A stretch of DNA of 64,000 nt, taken from Symbiodinium natans (lineage: Eukaryota; Sar; Dinophyceae; Suessiales; Symbiodiniaceae). The DNA lies in NCBI GenBank assembly GCA_905221605.1, contig CAJNDS010000646.1:543397-607396 (forward strand), read 5' to 3'. The notes under the pieces are model-generated. The model was not told the origin of the DNA, made no database searches, and saw nothing but the letters and a program-made list of their open reading frames with translations. This document shows positions 12,051-22,259 of this stretch, piece by piece. A program made the position numbers and the translations under genes. The first letter of the stretch is position 1. The number at the start of each line of letters is the position of its first letter.

Positions 12051-13579
12051 ATCATCATCATATCATAATATCATCATATCATCGTATAACATTCAGGGCT
12101 GATTTGGGGAATAAGATTGAAGGAATAAGATGTAGGTAACAAGGTTTAGCGATGCCGCTAATCATTGAGGCCATCATGTCAGTAACCTGGGTATCTGTGC
12201 ATACATACAGCGCATGCCTGCATTCCGGATCAAAGTCTGGTGGAAAGGACTTAGGGAAAAGGATTTGAATTTAGGGAAATAGACTGGATCTAGGGATCCA
12301 TGAGTATTTTGCGACAACATTTACGCAATAGGGTTCGATAATTAGCATTGAAGGGCTCTCCTGAGTCCTATGGGGCTCTCCGAAGCACACACCCCTCTGT
12401 GAGGCTTGGGGGATAGGACAAAGCGAAGATAATTAAGGGAATTGAATATAGAGAGAGAATTCTTTGTAAGGAAGCCCGCCAGGTGGAAGGGCTCCCCAAG
12501 GAAGTAGTGAAACGAAAACGAATGCTCATGCATGCAGGCCACGAGCACTTCCATCAGGATGCACATGGGGCAAAGGGGTCTAACCTGAATCTTAAGGGGG
12601 GGTTGAGGCGGCACGGGCATGGCATCTATCGCATTTTCAGAACGGCCGTTCTGACAGCTTTATGCCATACAAGGACAGCTTGATCATAAGGAGCACACTG
12701 TGCTACAGGCCATCCTAAACGACGCTGCGCAGCATCGGTTGGAACAGTGGCATGTTCCACATCGAGGGACAACGACAGACACTCCGAAAGGATGTGATCA
12801 GAGGTCCCAACATGTCTTGCTTTTTAGGATTTAGTGAAAGGGCGAGAGGATTTGTTTGTAGGGTTTCAGGGATCTTCTCTTTAGGATTTTGGGACGCAGG
12901 GCTTGGGGAAAAGGAGTAGGGAACGATATTAAATAGGATTAAGGGTTCCCGATTATAATGCATAGCGAAGGGTTCCCGTTTCAAGGGGTGTATACACCCA
13001 CAGAGACGATTTCGAGCATACATACGCTGCGACCGGAATCCTGACATACGCGCGCAAGCCTCATGTGGGAATCCTATTCATCTTATAAATATTGTCACTT
13101 TGACATTAAAGAAAACCCTCACACAAAACACACCAGTTAATTCAATTAATGCAATGAATTTAATTAACCTCCTTAACTGTTGGATCTAGCCGGATGCGAT
13201 CTAACTGGGCCCCTGTTTTGAAGACTGAAGATCCCTCAGAAGCTTTCCAAGGGAATTTGCAATCTTCAATCTTCAAACGCTCGGCTAGATCTAACCGGAT
13301 CCGGTTAAATCTAACCGGCCATGGGTTTCACATGGCTTTCCGTTTACCCCTTTTATCTTAATGTTGCTTTGAATACAGCATGGCTCTATGCATAGCAACT
13401 GTAAAAAATGTATATGCATAACAGATGCAAAAATGTATATTAAACAAATAATTATGCGGGCACTCTCCCCCCCCAGAAACCCCGCAAAACGGTGGATAAC
13501 GGGTGGGGGGGTGCCATGTATACATGTATACATACATATATATATATATCTATCTATATATCTATAAATAAATAAATAA

Positions 13580-13628
<49 letters not shown>

Positions 13629-16132
13629 GTGTCGGCGGGGGCTTTGTTCCGAGGCCTGGTATGGACAACAAGGCAAGAAATGCCATCAGGCAGGTGGGCA
13701 GCTTTGAACCGTCACGTGCAGTGCTCCACAGCCCGTGAAGTGCAGTTGGAGTCGCCGCCAAGTGCACAGCAACGCTTGGGCTTTGCGGCTATGGTATGAT
13801 TGGTATGGGGAGGAGCATCGGATTGGTTGCCGGAGATGCAGAAAGCTATTCTGTGTACTGGGCCCCGGGAAGTGGCGGTCGACAGCCGACAGCAAATCGA
13901 CAGTGTCACACAGCGTGCGTTGAAACTGCGCTGATCACGCAGAGTGAATTTAGGGGTAGCCTGTCAAACATGGAAGCCCCAGGTTTTCGCCGATCTTTGT
14001 TCCAGCTCTCAGCGCCGCCGGGTGTCCTAAATGGTTGAAAGCACAATCGCATGGGGTATGATGTGCTCTGGTTCCATGTGCTGGTTCCTCTCACAGCTTT
14101 GATAGGCAAGTGGCTACCAGGGCCCTCGCCATCCGCAAGTCTTGGATCCAGCCTGTGTGCCTTCAGCAGCATAAAGACGGAAGAGGTAGCAACACGGTGG
14201 AAAATTGATCTAGCTTTGTTGTGGCATGTGTTGGCCCATGACGCCGCCGCAAGGTCAGCCCAGCGACTTGTACAGGACATGTGGTGGGCGCGCGGGTGGA
14301 GGCCGTGTGACACCAGATAAGTCAACTTCACCGCTGTCTGTTGTTCGCCCAGCCTGTACCACATCAGAGCAGGCGTCGCGAAATTTGGCAGATTTTTGCT
14401 TTCCATCGGCAATGACTCTCGATGCACGAGCTGAGCTGGAGCGCATCGTGACGAAGGTTCTTGCAAGCAGATGTTTAGTATCAAGCTTGAGCAGCAGTCT
14501 CAGATGGGAAAGATTTGGAAAGGTTATGCTCCAATGGGAGGGTGTCGGGCACTTAGCGATACTGCAACCCAAGAGATTAAGTGCGCTCAGGGCCTCAAGG
14601 ATCTGACCAGAACAGAAAGAACCAAACGAACCGAAAGAACCGAAGGACTTAGCCGGCGACTACCTGCCTCTCAGCGGCTCCGGGTCCTTTGTTGGCGCCT
14701 TTGGAGTACACAGGTCAAAACACTATAAAACACTGGCATCAACACAACTGGAAGCTGATGTATGATGGGTCTAATGTGAGGTGGCCAGTGCTGGCGGTAT
14801 GACGGCAGAGGATTGTTGCTGTCTGCTTTCGTGTGCTTTCTTGACGCTATGTGAAACTATCGGTGCCACTTCTGAGACGCTGGACACGAGCAAAACAGTA
14901 AAACGTTAAAGCTGAATCTAAATCTCTGTTTTTGACGTGCGGAAGGATGCAGCCGACTTGGAGAAGCACGGGTTGCTTTTCCAAGCTCCAAGCTCCGCGA
15001 TGCTCCTGTCATCTGGCATGGGCAAGCATTGGCCAGAGGCGGCATAGGGCATCGGACATAGGGCATGGGGGTATAGAGCACATGGTCGTTAGATGCCTCC
15101 ACGGGGCTGTTGAGTGAAAGTTGACGAACCTTGCTTTCGAGCTGTCAGGCACGTGGTGTTTACGTCAACAGCTCCAAGGACATGGCCATTTGGGTCAACG
15201 AGGAGGCTCGGGGTGTCTTTCGCTGTACTCCTCTTAACGTGGGTGCCTGGCCTCAAGCGACCCTGTCACCACCGTCATCAAGAGCAAGACTTCAAATCCC
15301 GCGGTCCCATAACTTCTGTGGTGTTTCCCGAGGCACCAACGTCGACTGTACAGCAAATATGCCGGACCACCATCCAAACAAAATCTCAGATGAGGTTGTA
15401 GAGGCCGCGTCGAGGTCGCACAAATTCATGGAACATGGCGAATCCCAGGCAGGCACGATGTACTACTGAAAGCGCAGCATCCTTCTCAGACGACTCTGCA
15501 TCTCCTGCCCAATTGCCATCCAGCGCGGTGGGGTACCACTGGCGCTCCAGCCGAGCATTGGTCGAAAAAAAGATCCTGCCATTGTTCACCTCCCTTCTTA
15601 GATGACCTCAGATTCGCACCACTAATTAAAGACTGACAATCGTGGCTGAGGCAGATGGTTCCCAGTTTCGACTGTGGGCCCCCTTGACATACAGCAGCAA
15701 CCATTGCTGCCTCAAAGCTGCGTGCTTAGAGACCACCATAACATCACGCTGACCATGTAGGGCACCAGGCGGCGGCACCGCCCGAAGTGCGGAGTCATTC
15801 CCCTCCTTGATGGCGCTGTGACGAGCTGTGCTCGCCAGTGCACCCGTGCACCCCGCGCACTTCCGAGTCGTGTCTAAGCTTACACAGCTGAGCATCGTTA
15901 CCGCATGATTTCCACACACTGTTGCTGCGTGCACAATCGGGCATTTTTCGATTCAAGTGCTGCTGAGAGGATCATCTCCGCTTGATCACAACGGCAAGCA
16001 GCCCGCAAAAAGCATTTGATCGCTTCTGCACGCTGGAAGGCCAGTGTGCTGAGGAGGTCTCAATTGGGTCGCCTTCAAGTCCTTCGTTGCCCTTGTTTTG
16101 CAGGTTCTTTGAAGCTGGGGCTGCAGCATGAG
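2372..16132 (+). CDS. Three-domain phosphagen (guanidino) kinase gene, many short exons
   Basis: Phosphagen kinases (arginine/creatine kinase family, ATP:guanido phosphotransferase) transfer phosphate reversibly between ATP and a guanidino compound and buffer cellular ATP. At least 40 short + strand exons encode three successive copies of the fold, each opening with a linker of the type FP..CP..(L/M)PD(L/I)S and the helix (S)I(M/L)AE(V/L)L..DP..Y. The copies lie at 2372-5646, 5913-11281 and 11578-16132. Tandem multi-domain arginine kinases are known in protists and invertebrates. The substrate cannot be read from the sequence; arginine is the likelier one in a protist. Most introns are under 150 nt, but two are large: 7955-10227 (holds a separate ORF) and 11844-13653 (holds ATC and AT repeats). 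The start is not fixed, because candidate exons lie upstream, and the 3' end of domain 3 is only partly resolved. Confidence 0.88.
5913..11281 (+). CDS. Phosphagen kinase domain 2
   Basis: Exons: 5913-5954, 6025-6062, 6175-6235, 6294-6328, 6425-6501, 6648-about 6694, about 7270/7282-7338, 7419-7474, 7575-7613, 7738-7810, 7928-7954, 10228-about 10284, 10490-10558, 10611-10668, about 10820-10879, 10898-10976, 11066-11149, 11215-about 11281. They give DECPRDAPDLS, HHSIMAEVL, RTPLGVSLAR, CIKPGVDNVGHSF, AAAGDAHC, DVFQSLFDPII, FRFTPAMSLDDR, LAGEYAPLRGS, PGISEEEEAKLL, SGYLKD, ARGVFVSHDEKVAAWINDE, LGHSFARSDR, LPLLGQHDGF, VWDISN and NTSEVEQ. The catalytic Glu after Asn-Asp is kept, but no CPxNLGT cysteine loop is visible (the region reads PLSTLLDLLRD). 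The R-D-W-P-D segment is shortened to K-D. The 7955-10227 intron contains the WWE ORF. The exon covering the first RxR pair (6700-7270) was not found. Confidence 0.83.
8076..8870 (+). CDS. Intronless WWE-domain protein with SH3/Tudor-like domain
   Basis: A 264-codon uninterrupted ORF. I chose ATG 8076 (context GCCATGG, just before the WWE domain) over the in-frame ATG at 8025. Residues about 4-70 form a WWE domain: the first Trp in VQWSF, a second in GTWNILS, then YAIDFKKMEQ, N, TG and a basic end. WWE domains bind poly-ADP-ribose or partner proteins in ubiquitin and ADP-ribosylation pathways. Residues about 78-140 resemble a small SH3/Tudor-like barrel (VGEAAECFSVSQKQWCKGEVV, followed by QYI and HLRR), common in dinoflagellate proteins. 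An Ala/Pro-rich linker and a C-terminal helical stretch follow. It lies wholly inside a same-strand intron of the kinase gene and has no introns itself, unlike its neighbours, which suggests a retroposed copy or a nested gene. Catalytic function is not implied. Confidence 0.85.
   Translation: MATDVQWSFAGGGTWNILSAEDSIALETALKQAKAESKDTLSVRLGPKKTEYAIDFKKMEQRNPGTGKIRALKREVRESREAVWRVGEAAECFSVSQKQWCKGEVVEVKKESVTVQYIANGSKVMKHLPPDHEHLRRPIHAAQAAVAAMPATGLAVPVAKAVPISGYPGSHPPTATSATPGRGFPQEAPQPTLDEVPFLGERQLADVQEETVLRLRRLIRHGDLKGSQRTLLRAKLLNVELGDDLLAEVKSLEADGEFALLLPS
8871..10227 (+). other. Intron remainder, no exon recognised
   Basis: The 3' part of the large kinase intron. It contains short reading frames only. 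An A/T-richer part at 9340-9760 has phrases such as AGACC..TTGA and ATCACC repeated loosely. I see no gene and no clear poly-A tail after the WWE ORF. Confidence 0.4.
11384..11437. repeat. 10-bp tandem repeat (CACACCATCC)n
   Basis: Five nearly perfect copies of a 10-bp unit between the last exon of kinase domain 2 and the first of domain 3. It is one of many exactly 10-bp duplications in this window. Confidence 0.9.
11578..16132 (+). CDS. Phosphagen kinase domain 3
   Basis: Exons: 11578-11629, 11688-11742, 11793-11843, 13654-13689, 13813-13852, 13983-about 14021, 14373-about 14465, 14646-about 14690, 14946-15038, 15149-15205, possibly about 15391-15450, and 16104-16132. They give VPGFPVCECPEELPDLS, ILAELLKRDPELYSR, TSKGVSLARCIK, PGMDNKARNAI, IGLVAGDAESYSV, SRNLADFCFPSAMTLD, DLAGDYLPLSGS, LEKHGLLFQAPSSAMLLS, SGMGKHWPE, ARGVYVNSSKDMAIWVNEE and LKLGLQHEG. 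The catalytic NEE is kept here. Joins up to 13852 and from 14946 to 15205 are phase-perfect. The region after 15205 (DHLR, cysteine loop, C-terminal DISN/SEVEQ segment) is not convincingly found, so the domain may be decayed or simply hard to read. Intron 11844-13653 (1810 nt) begins with a GC donor and carries ATC and AT repeats. Confidence 0.78.
11863..12087. repeat. (ATC)n / (ATCATAT)n microsatellite block
   Basis: Over 220 bp of ATC triplets mixed with ATCATAT units, inside kinase intron 11844-13653. His/Ile/Ser homopolymer reading frames here are artefacts. Confidence 0.9.
12100..13180. other. Intron sequence, A/T-richer, no gene seen
   Basis: The body of the 1.8-kb kinase intron. It is visibly richer in A/T than the flanks and has many short GGATT/GGGAA phrases (for example AGGGAAAAGGATTTGAATTTAGGG). 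No exon fits the kinase domain here and no transposon protein is recognised. Confidence 0.4.
13183..13322. repeat. Imperfect inverted repeat (hairpin/MITE-like)
   Basis: GTTTTGAAGACTGAAGATC near 13214 is nearly the reverse complement of CAATCTTCAATCTTCAAAC near 13260-13279, with a loop of about 25 nt. Outside it, GGATCTAGCCGGA on the left and CGGCTAGATCTAACCGGATCC on the right extend the complementarity. This is a likely non-autonomous element or structured intron insert. Confidence 0.6.
13527..13628. repeat. (AT)n and (AAAT)n microsatellite
   Basis: ATATAT runs, TCTATC units and AAATAAATAAAT are followed by a long (TA)n tract. It lies just before the 13654 kinase exon. Confidence 0.9.
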
Positions 16133-18020
16133 GGTCTCAACTTCGCATCTCACGAGGCCTTTGCCCGCGTTGAACATTGCTGACGTGCCAACGTATGTTG
16201 ATTCGTTCCAGGTATTCGGATTCCTGACATCTTGTCCTTCAAAGGTTGGCCTGCTTCTAAGTAAAATTGCGTCGGCATGCGTCGCTCATCAGGTCATGTT
16301 TGTACTTGCAAGCACGCTAGACTTAGGCACTGGTGGCTTCCAGGCGCATCCAGTTTGCAAGTGATCCGAATGAGCCAAATTTACAAGTTCAACGAAGGTG
16401 ACGCTGCAACTGAAGCTGGCCCTTGTAGAAGATGCGGAGGCAGAACCTCTCACTGTGTCAACGTAGCAGCAAGATACTGAAGCATCTGCTGAAGCATCTG
16501 TGCTGTATCTGTAGCCTGTAAGTTCGTGATGGCGATGCAGAGGACAGGCACTTCGAGGATGTGTCCACTGAGATTGAGAGTCAAGGGGTGCTAAAGATGA
16601 AGGCAGCTGCCAAAATGGGTCTGGCTCTTGTGCATGTTCTCGTCGTTCTCGTGGTGGTACGATGATGAAGTTCGAAGCTTCTGTTGCCTAGGTCAATCGG
16701 AAGCAGACATGGTTCAGGCAGTCTCTCACCGAGAGCACGAGACGCTCCTGACATGTTCAGCTTTTAAGCTGACTTCATGCTGAGTTCAATCCCAAGGTTG
16801 TTTCGGCATGCGAACAGCTGATTGCCGAGGAGATCCAGCTGGCTAAGGGTAGTTGAACGTGGAACAACAAGAAGAAGCTTTCCTATTCCTATGCAAGTCG
16901 TCGTAGCAGAACATGCTTGAAGCCACGACTGCTCCAGAGTGGACACGAATAGACCTCCATGTTCTGACAACGAGCAACTGACCGGACAAGCTTATAAGTC
17001 ATCGTTTTCTAAAAATCAGCTTTCTCAGCCTCCAGCTGAACATCTTTTTAGTTTCATCCAAACATGCGGAGTTCCCAGCCACTCGGTGGCATGGTGGTAA
17101 CCACCTCATTTTCAATGCCTCGAATATGCATGCGCGTGGAGTTCAACGCAAACATCACGCATGCATGTGTGTCACTTGCGTAGCCATTCAGCGATCTTGG
17201 CAGCAAATGTTGCAGATCGAAGCCTGAATGCGGATAAAATTGCCAAAATGCACACTGCTCCATTTTGACCCCGCAGAGATCGAGAGATCGGCAGGGCCTC
17301 ATTGCTCTTGCCGGTGTTGCCGTTAAACGCATCTGCCATCTGCTAGGCAAGCTGCTCTCCTTGCCTGGACCATGTGCCACAGGCGAATCACATACTTTTG
17401 AAAGCAATGAATGAATGCTAGTTCAGTGCAATTGCTGTAGCAGGCCTGGGCCAAGCCAGAAGGCCGTTGTGATGCCACTGTGATATTTTTTTACTATAAG
17501 TTGACTGTGTGTGGGAGTTTCATGGAGTTTCCCAACCATGTCCTGCACCTGTCAAAGGCCTCGCCTTCACTGGTGCACAGTGAGTGTCAGACGTCCCAGC
17601 CTCAACGACCAGATAAAACTAGACTGAAGTCGCAGGAGACAATCATGCTCTATAGCTGGATGCCATTGGATGCCTTTGCAGGACAAAGTGGGAAGGAGTG
17701 TGCGGCAGGCCAGGGGAACTTGGCACCCGTCAGAACGCAACTCCATTGAGAATGACTTGTCGGATATTCGAAAGATGGCAACACTTCCTGGTCTGGATCA
17801 GATGTAGCCGCCGGACGGCTGTACTTGAGAAACATAAGGGAACACTAGGGGACCAGAACATTGGCCAGGTGTGAGAAGATGTCGCGAGATGCGGAAGAGG
17901 TTTGCGGAAGGGGGGGGTTGTTGGGGTTGCGGGGGTGGGTGATGATTGCCTGTTGCAGTGCTGAAGCCTGATTGTACGTTCAAGCGAATCATGTGGCTGG
18001 ATTCAGCATGTTTCCCGTGC
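16133..18020. other. No recognisable gene
   Basis: Between the last kinase-like exon and the coiled-coil exons. One stretch near 16545-16620 encodes RHFEDVSTEIESQG followed by a hydrophobic run, possibly an exon. No family signal is seen. Some C-terminal kinase exons could still be hidden here. Confidence 0.35.
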
Positions 18021-18022
18021 AG

Positions 18023-19115
18023 GTTCTTACTGATTTGCGTGCTGAGCAGAAGCGACTGGGCCGCAGTGCACTGTCGGGGTGTATGAGGTTTCTTGCTCGG
18101 CGCGCTTGCTCACTGACTGTTTCGGTTGATTGTTCCCTTGGGGTTTCGGAGATTGCTTTTTTTGTTTTTGTTTGTGTGGCAAAGCCCCTAAGCGTCGTGG
18201 ACCGTGCCCATGCAAGACTCTTGCAAATCGTGGTTCGGCCTAGTCAGATGCATGAAGCTTGTTGGGAACTTGCTAAGCAATCCGCTATCACTTCACCTTC
18301 AAAGGAGATGCGGGGACCTCCAAATTGAGGCCCTTGTTTTTGGTACCTTGCAGTATGTTCCGATGTCTTTTTTTGGAAAGCCCTGGCAACAGGCGCAAGA
18401 GACTCGCTGTCAGCTGGTAGCCGCTCGCGAGCGCTTGCTTGAGAGAGGGCCTCAGTCATCCCTCGGCTGCGCGGCCGTGGCGCTGGCATTGTCGTGATCT
18501 GCGTGCCGCTGCAAGGTTAGGCAGAGAAGCCAGGAGTCAGAAGGCGCAAAACGAGGTCCAGGTTGGCCCGGAGTGTCTCATGGCCGTGCGAACCTTCTTT
18601 GGTAGTTACTGTCGCCATCTGCAGTTTGTGAGCTAGCAAGTGTGTTCTAGTATCTTTGGCTCCACGACACTATGCAGGCCGGCCGACTGGAACGTGTGCT
18701 GAGAGAGCGCAACGGAATTGAAGCGGAGCGCCGCCGCGCAGAGTCAAGAGTGAAGGTCTTGGAGACCCAGCGTGATGTTGACATCCACACCCTCCAAGAT
18801 CTCCAAGCGGAAATGGCCCGACTGAAGTTGCAGCTTTCCTGCGCGCGGGCAGCCGCTGAAGAACAGACAGAACAGCAGGAACAACATCAGCCTGCAAAGC
18901 AGCCCGCAGCACCTGTGCCAGATGACAAAGAGCCTAGTGCCAGTGCCGTGTGGCGAAAAGCAAAGGCTTTTGAGGAAAGGATGCGTGGCAAAAGTGAGGT
19001 GGCGTCATCCCCGAAGAGAAGTTTCGAGGAGCAACCGAAGGAGGGCGTGAGGCCACCGCGGAGCCCCAACTCCCAGATGCGCGAGAAGCTGGCGAAGGCA
19101 GGTCATCCAGGTTGA
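18023..19115 (+). CDS. Coiled-coil protein, 3' exons (partial gene model)
   Basis: Several charged helical stretches lie between AG acceptors and GT/GC/GA-type donors: 18023-18078 (VLTDLRAEQKRLGRSAL), about 18246-18300, about 18387-18440 (ETRCQLVAARERLLER), about 18500-18564 (LGREARSQKAQNEVQ) and a longer final piece 18678-19115. The last encodes about 145 residues: a heptad-rich segment with ERRRAESRVKVLETQR, then a Gln/Pro-rich part, then a Lys/Glu-rich tail, ending in TGA. The ATG at 18672 could also be a start, but an acceptor-like CAG immediately after it suggests an internal exon. No specific family is recognised. It could be a cytoskeletal or centrosomal coiled-coil protein. Confidence 0.45.
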
Positions 19116-19198
19116 TGCTGGAATCCTCGAAACGCCCACTGAATTTGCCGCTTGTCACCGCTTTCCATCACTTTATCCGCATTCTCGAAGCCTCAGGC

Positions 19199-19462
19199 CA
19201 GGAGTCGCATCGAGAGGCTGGCAGAGGCCCCATTCCGTGAGAGACCGTCTTGGACCGTAGGAGAAGTGCCCTCCATCATTCTTAACGTCATTCTTAACGT
19301 CATTTTTGTGCCACTCTCGTCAATTCTCGTTTCTCAGGCGAAGGATGCGGAGCCAGAGACCGAGCCGAAGCCCGGGCCTTGCAAAGATGCTCCGCACCAC
19401 CGGTGCACCGTGCCAGACTGTGTGATCTGTGTGCGAGGATCTTTCCAAAGCGAGCTTGGCTA
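19199..19462 (+). CDS. Candidate exons, unknown protein
   Basis: An acceptor-flanked stretch near 19199 encodes SRIERLAEAPFRERPSW, and another near 19340 encodes AKDAEPETEPKPGPCKD, ending at a stop at 19460-19462. They may continue the preceding coiled-coil gene or be separate. An imperfect 12-bp duplication (CATTCTTAACGT) lies between them. Low certainty. Confidence 0.25.
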
Positions 19463-21370
19463 ACATCACTAGCGGCACTAGCGGTTCCGTACCACAGTAA
19501 ACACATGCAACAGTGAGGCTTTGCTCTGAGCAGCCTCGGGAGAGCCTCCAGGTGGAAGGTCCGACTTTTGCAATGCTTGCCCTATCTTGCCCTTCCTTGT
19601 TCACGTGGTTTTTTCGTGTCGCATTGTCCTCCGGCGCATCTCTACAAGTAGCTGGAATTCTTCGCCTGTCCCGGAAGCCTCCTCTGGAGCGTTGGCCTTT
19701 TGACATTATATTAACGCTATCGCGTCCCGCCACGGCTTGGCTTGCACGTCAGCTGGATGTCTCAGGCGCTAGCAGGTGAAGAGGGCCGAATGCGGCTGTT
19801 TGTGTTCATGAGAGATGGGGGCGGAGGTTCGTTTGGGGTTTGTAGTGGTTCCATGAGTCTATGGAATCCCGTGAAAGGTCCAGAGGGTGGTCATAGAAAA
19901 ACATAGACATAGCAAAACATGCGGGTCAATAGGGCGTCAGTAGGGATAGACGACCCAAGTCTCTGCTTGGGCAACCATGCAACCCTCGGACCTACCGCAA
20001 GAAATCGGGGTGGGGTAGGTGGCGGTTGTTTTTGTTGTTCCTGATCCAAATTGCGTAGGGCGCAGAGTGCGTATTGTGTGTGGCAAGTTGAATGCTGCCA
20101 AAGCACACATGTAGGGTTAGCTCCATGATCGAGGGGTCATGGCCACCTCCCGCATGACGCCCATAAATCTGCCCGTGGAAGGTGTGGGCATAAGAAAGCT
20201 GTCAGCTTGTAGTTGGAAAAGTTGGTACAGTTCAGATTGCCGAAATGCATCTTCTTGGTACCTGGTATACAGATGAAGGGGAGTGCCTTGGAACTTGTGG
20301 ACTTGGGGCGTGGCACCACAGCTGACTACTTCATGTGAGACGTGAGCCAAAGCAGGTGGAATGTTCCGGACGCTCATCAGCTGAGCTTGTGTGTCCAGCC
20401 CTGGTGGGTATTGGCGACTTTTCCAATCCCTCATATTTGCATAGCTGCTCGGGGGAATGCAAAGAGTACGAACATTTCGATGAGGAGAGAGTCTCAAACA
20501 GGTTTTTTCGACGCTCAGGAAGGAAAGGGACTGCCTGTTGGCCCCAAGAAATTCTTTGTACCCTTGTGCGCAGCACATGCAGCCTATTCGAAAGGGCGGG
20601 ATTGAAACTTGGAGGATGCAACTTCGATGGGGTGTGGCTGCGTCTGAAGATTGTGCCAAGGGGTGTGCTATGGTGTGCTATGGTGTGCTATGGTGTGCTA
20701 TGGTGTGCTATGGTGTGCCACAGCAACATGGGCCTCAACTTGTTGGAGCAGCGGACGTCCGGACCCTGTACAAGCGCCCTTGTCATGTAAGTCCTCTGCT
20801 GTTCCCTCAGTACACTCCAGCGCAGCAGATTCGCCATCGAGTGCTTCGGCAAGCAATTGCACAGCCAGCCTTTCACCACGTCCTGCGCTCGAAGTTTCTT
20901 GCGGTGTAGCAGATGTGGGCAATGAGCAGCAATGAACCAGAACGAGTCCGTTCTAGCCCTTCTTCAAGTCTTCCGTAAGCTGCGCTTTGAGGACCTCGCT
21001 GTGATTCAGAGCCCGGAGAGCCCGGAGAGCCCGGAGAGCTCCGCCCTCACGGGCCCTCACGTTTTTGTCGGCAGATGAACCTTCTGAACACATCTGATCC
21101 TGCCACGTCCAGCACTGCAGTTTGGTTCGGCAGTGGAGCTTTGCGGCAGTTTTGGGTTTCGCCTCCACTGTCCCGCATTAGAAATCTTTGGTTGCCTGTG
21201 TTTGATTGTTGGAATTTTGGGGAGCTCCGCTTGCTGGAGCGGTGCGGGGATGTTTTGCCGTGTTTCAACGTGTTCGATCGTGGTTCACCGTGTACGAACG
21301 CGCGGCATCCTCGGTGTGCACTATGTGCGTCACAGTCCTTGCCTCGAGGGGAAACGAAAGAGTGTCACAA
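19463..21370 (+). other. Mostly unassigned; one or two exon-like stretches
   Basis: About 20520-20600 encodes EGKGLPVGPKKFFVPLCAAH between an AG acceptor and a possible donor. 20722-20790 ends at a strong GTAAGT donor and is followed by a CCCTCAG acceptor and a helical stretch (IRHRVLRQAIAQPAFHHVL). These look like parts of one gene, but I do not recognise the family and cannot join them with confidence. Confidence 0.3.
20665..20718. repeat. 10-bp tandem repeat (TGCTATGGTG)n
   Basis: Five near-perfect copies of a 10-bp unit. Cys-Tyr-Gly-Val reading frames over it are artefacts. Confidence 0.9.
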
Positions 21371-21378
21371 GCGTTGCA

Positions 21379-21419
21379 TGAGAGAGAGAGAGAGAGCGCG
21401 GGGGTTTTCCCCCATGCCC

Positions 21420-21461
<42 letters not shown>

Positions 21462-22252
21462 GAACAAAAAGAGGTGGGGGCAGGTGGGGAAGCCGAACTT
21501 TGGACGTCGCGCGCCCCTGGGGGCGGCCTCTTTTGGGGGTGGTTAAGCGTGCAGAGAGAGAGATATGCACAGCAAGCAAGCAAGCAAGCGAGCGAGCAAG
21601 CAAGCAAGCCAGCAAGAGAGAGAGAGAGAGAGAGAAAGTGAGAGCGCGTGTGTGATACTCGGCGGGATTTTCTGCGGGCTTTGGCGTGCGAGGAGGCGAC
21701 GAGGAGGAGGAGGAGGAGGAGGAGGAGGAGGAGGAGGAGGAGGAGGAGGAGGAGGAGGAGGAGGAGGCGAGGGAGGAGACGAGGGAGGAGGCGAGGGAGG
21801 AGGCGAGGAGGGGAGGAGGCGAAGAGGCGAGGAGGCGAGGAGCGTGGTTAACTTAAAATTTAACAGACCGACGGTGGGGAATACAAGAAGGAAGGAAAGA
21901 AGGGAAGGAAGGAAGGGCGGGAAGGGAAGGAAAGGAAGGAAGAGAGGGCAGGGAAGGAAGGGAAGGAAGGGAAGGAAGCGAAGGAGGGGAAGGAGGGGAA
22001 GGAGGGGAAGGAGGGGAAGCAGGGGACGGAAGGGAAGGAGGTGAAGGAAGGGAAGGGAAGGAAAAGGAAGGGAAGGAAAAGGAAGGGAAGGAAAAGGAAG
22101 GGAAGGAAAAGGAAGGGAAGGAAAAGGAAGGGAAGGAAAAGGAAGGGAAGGAGAAGGAAGGGAAGGAAAAGGAAGGGAAGGAAAAGGAAAGGAAGGAAAA
22201 GGAAAGGAAGGAAAAGGAAGGGAAGGAAAAGGAAGGGAAGGAAGACACATGA
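21379..22252. repeat. Purine-rich low-complexity block (GA, GCAA, GGA, GGAAG)
   Basis: Successive tracts: (GA)n and (AAAG)n at 21379-21462, (GCAA)n at 21566-21610, (GA)n to 21640, (GGA)n at 21703-21768, mixed GGAGGCGA to 21842, then GGAAG/GGAAAAGGAAG units from about 21890 to 22245. The + strand is almost all purine. Long reading frames on either strand (poly-Gly/Arg or poly-Ser/Pro/Phe) are artefacts. Confidence 0.9.
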
Positions 22253-22259
22253 AAGAAAG

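Noticed and set aside
11747-12139. His/Ile/Ser-rich frames
   Set aside because: Translation of the ATC microsatellite; only the first part overlaps a true kinase exon (11793-11843).
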